Source: Eubacteriaceae bacterium UBA4266 (GTDB lineage: Bacteria; Bacillota; Clostridia; Eubacteriales; Eubacteriaceae). From it: a stretch of 8,231 bases of DNA. Location: NCBI GenBank assembly GCA_002396065.1, contig DGWE01000050.1, positions 1-8,231 on the forward strand, read 5' to 3'. The translations under genes and the position numbers were made by a program. Of this stretch, positions 6,406 through 8,231 are shown piece by piece. The notes under the pieces are model-generated. The model had not been told where the DNA came from and did not search any database. It saw only the letters and a program-made list of their open reading frames with translations. Every line of letters begins with the position of its first letter. The first letter of the stretch is position 1.

Positions 6406-6486
6406 CGTTAAGTTAAAATTAAAAATGTTCTAAAAGATAAAATAATAATAAATCAAAGTCAATTTGAAAGGATAAATATATTCAGC
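6406..6486 (+). promoter_or_regulatory. AT-rich alaS upstream region with ribosome binding site
   Basis: About 80 bases, very AT-rich, must contain the alaS promoter if the preceding terminator is efficient. Several TATAAT-like sixmers exist (for example TAAAAT at 6438-6443), but none has a convincing -35, so I name no promoter. AAAGGA (6467-6472) is the best ribosome binding site; it is 14 bases from the ATG, which is longer than usual. There is no T-box leader: the region is too short and lacks the AGGGTGGNACCGCG core. Confidence 0.5.
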
Positions 6487-8231
6487 ATGGAAGCATTGGG
6501 ATTAAATGAAATTAGAGAACGGTATCTGTCTTTTTTTGAAAGCAAAGGGCATTTGAGACTGAAAAGCTTCTCGCTTGTTCCGCACAACGACAAAAGTCTG
6601 CTGCTGATCAATTCAGGTATGGCACCGATGAAGTCTTATTTCACCGGAGATGAAATTCCGCCTAGAAAGCGCGTCACGACGTGCCAGAAATGTATCCGAA
6701 CACCGGATATCGACAACGTCGGCAAAACGGCTCGTCACGGTACTTTCTTTGAAATGATGGGCAATTTCTCTTTTGGCGATTATTTTAAACCAGAAGTCAT
6801 TCCATGGGCATGGGAATTCATCACCAAGAATTTAGAGATTGATCCGGAAAAAATCTACGTCACGATTTATCTGGATGACGAACAGGCGCACGATTTATGG
6901 CGCTCGGTCGGCGTGAAGGAAGATCACATCAAACGCCTTGGAAAGGAGGACAATTTCTGGGAACACGGTACAGGCCCATGCGGTCCGTGTTCGGAAATTT
7001 TCTACGACCGCGGTGAAAAATACGGCTGCGGCAAACCGACCTGCGGCCCGGGATGCGACTGCGACCGTTACGTCGAATTCTGGAATCTGGTCTTTACCCA
7101 GTTTGACCGCGATGAAAACGGCGACTACCAGCCATTGGATCATCCGAATATCGATACAGGGATGGGCCTTGAAAGAATGGCGACCATCATGCAGGGCGTC
7201 GACAATATTTTCGAAGTCGACACAATCCGCCACATTTTAGACTACATCTGCAATCTTTGCGGCGAACATTACGGAGATGACGAACAGAAGGATGTCTCGA
7301 TCCGCGTCATCACTGACCATATCCGTTCGGTCACCTTCATGATTGGCGACGGGATCATGCCGAGCAACGAAGGCCGCGGATACGTGCTGAGAAGAATTTT
7401 AAGACGTGCTGCGCGTCACGGCCGTCTGTTAGGCATCGACGGCGCCTTCTTATACGATGTGGCGAAAGAAGTCATCGCGGTTTCTGGCGATGCTTATCCA
7501 GAATTAAGAGAAAAGCAGGAAACCATTCAAAAGGTCATCAAAATCGAAGAAGAACGCTTCGACGCGACCATCGATCAGGGCCTCAATCAGCTCAACGCCA
7601 TGATGCGGGAAATGAAGGAAAAGGATCCGGACAATCATATTTTCTCCGGGGAAGAAGCCTTTAAATTGTACGATACATTTGGATTCCCGTTTGACCTTAC
7701 AAAAGAAATCGTGGAAGAACAGGGTTACACGATCCCGAAAGAAGAATTTGACGACGCGATGAACGCGCAGAGAGAAAGAGCGAGAACAGCTAGAGCGCAG
7801 AATGATACCGCGGTCTGGGCAGACGACCCGTTCAATCCTTTGGGACCGGATGCAGTCGATACATTTGTCGGTTATCAGAAGCTAAAGAGCGATGCTGAAA
7901 TCATCGGTTTAATCGTCAACGACGAATTGGTTCAGGAAGCGCATCAGGGCGATGACGTGCTGGTATTGTTGGATCAAACCCCGTTCTACGCACAGAGCGG
8001 TGGGCAGGTCGGCGATACTGGCCGCCTCGAAAGTGAAGACGGCAGCAGCCTGATTGAAGTCAACGACTGCCGATACGGAAGCCTGAAACGCCATATCCAT
8101 TACGGAAAAGTCGTCGAAGGCGACTTCCACGTTGGCCAGACGATTTATGCACACGTCGACGAAATGAAGCGTTACGCAACGGCTAGAAACCATACCTCGA
8201 CACATATGTTGCAAAAAGCATTAAAAATGGT
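6487..8231 (+). CDS. alaS: Alanyl-tRNA synthetase, 3' end outside the window
   Basis: The frame is open from ATG 6487 to the right edge: 581 complete codons with no stop. The family is usually about 870-880 residues, so roughly a third is missing. It charges tRNA-Ala with alanine in the cytoplasm. The start [22 protein letters not shown] matches the family's N-terminus. Class II motif 1 lies in [20 protein letters not shown], motif 2 at [19 protein letters not shown] (from 82), and motif 3 at GMGLERM (225-231). The cysteine-rich [14 protein letters not shown] (181-194) and the tRNA-recognition region through about 450 are intact. The editing domain begins near residue 550 and shows the first zinc/editing motif, H569-T-S-T-H573, just before the edge. 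Nothing suggests damage. It lies downstream of the iscR-nifS terminator and is probably transcribed separately. Confidence 0.98.
   Translation, partial: MEALGLNEIRERYLSFFESKGHLRLKSFSLVPHNDKSLLLINSGMAPMKSYFTGDEIPPRKRVTTCQKCIRTPDIDNVGKTARHGTFFEMMGNFSFGDYFKPEVIPWAWEFITKNLEIDPEKIYVTIYLDDEQAHDLWRSVGVKEDHIKRLGKEDNFWEHGTGPCGPCSEIFYDRGEKYGCGKPTCGPGCDCDRYVEFWNLVFTQFDRDENGDYQPLDHPNIDTGMGLERMATIMQGVDNIFEVDTIRHILDYICNLCGEHYGDDEQKDVSIRVITDHIRSVTFMIGDGIMPSNEGRGYVLRRILRRAARHGRLLGIDGAFLYDVAKEVIAVSGDAYPELREKQETIQKVIKIEEERFDATIDQGLNQLNAMMREMKEKDPDNHIFSGEEAFKLYDTFGFPFDLTKEIVEEQGYTIPKEEFDDAMNAQRERARTARAQNDTAVWADDPFNPLGPDAVDTFVGYQKLKSDAEIIGLIVNDELVQEAHQGDDVLVLLDQTPFYAQSGGQVGDTGRLESEDGSSLIEVNDCRYGSLKRHIHYGKVVEGDFHVGQTIYAHVDEMKRYATARNHTSTHMLQKALKM

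Noticed and set aside
6329..6486. Possible T-box riboswitch leader before alaS, since a terminator hairpin precedes this aminoacyl-tRNA synthetase gene
   Set aside because: The hairpin sits about 36 bases after the nifS stop and works as that operon's terminator. There is no AGGGTGGNACCGCG T-box core, no competing antiterminator arm and not enough length for a T-box leader.
6895..7240. Open frames on both strands inside alaS
   Set aside because: They are shadows of alaS, whose own frame encodes class II synthetase motifs continuously through this stretch.

Overview
The window looks like chromosomal housekeeping DNA from a Gram-positive anaerobe of the Clostridia. The evidence is strong AAGGAGG-type ribosome binding sites, a Firmicutes-style 6S RNA, an iscR-nifS pair just upstream of alaS, and intrinsic terminators with long T-runs. 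Base composition is mixed, with moderate-GC genes and AT-rich intergenic DNA. An Eubacteriaceae-like host is plausible, but that is a guess. Every gene lies on the + strand. I see no mobile element, CRISPR array, tRNA or rRNA.

Layout: (1) The 3' part of an SGNH/GDSL hydrolase gene runs in from the left edge. Its stop codon overlaps the ribosome binding site of radA, so the two are probably co-transcribed. (2) The 285-base gap after radA is not empty. It holds a strong promoter and a structured RNA of about 177 nt that I identify as 6S RNA, the regulator of housekeeping RNA polymerase. (3) A two-gene unit follows: a protein tyrosine/serine phosphatase of the Y_phosphatase3 type, then a membrane-anchored protein that I read as a catalytically degenerate NERD domain, a coiled coil and a C-terminal HRDC domain. 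It ends in a clear terminator. (4) An iscR-nifS operon follows, with its own promoter. A perfect 10-bp inverted repeat lies at the predicted transcription start, and the operon is closed by a long hairpin terminator. (5) After a short AT-rich leader, alaS begins and runs off the right edge. It is open for 581 codons.

How the parts work together: IscR probably senses Fe-S status and represses its own operon through the dyad. NifS supplies sulfur for Fe-S clusters and perhaps for tRNA thiolation. No nifU/iscU scaffold gene sits between nifS and alaS, unlike the common clostridial order. RadA processes recombination intermediates, but no disA follows it here. The least familiar item is the NERD-like/HRDC membrane protein at 3501-4637. 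It keeps the NERD scaffold motifs but appears to have lost the D/E/K catalytic residues. It is the best candidate for something undescribed, although no multi-gene novel system is evident in this window.
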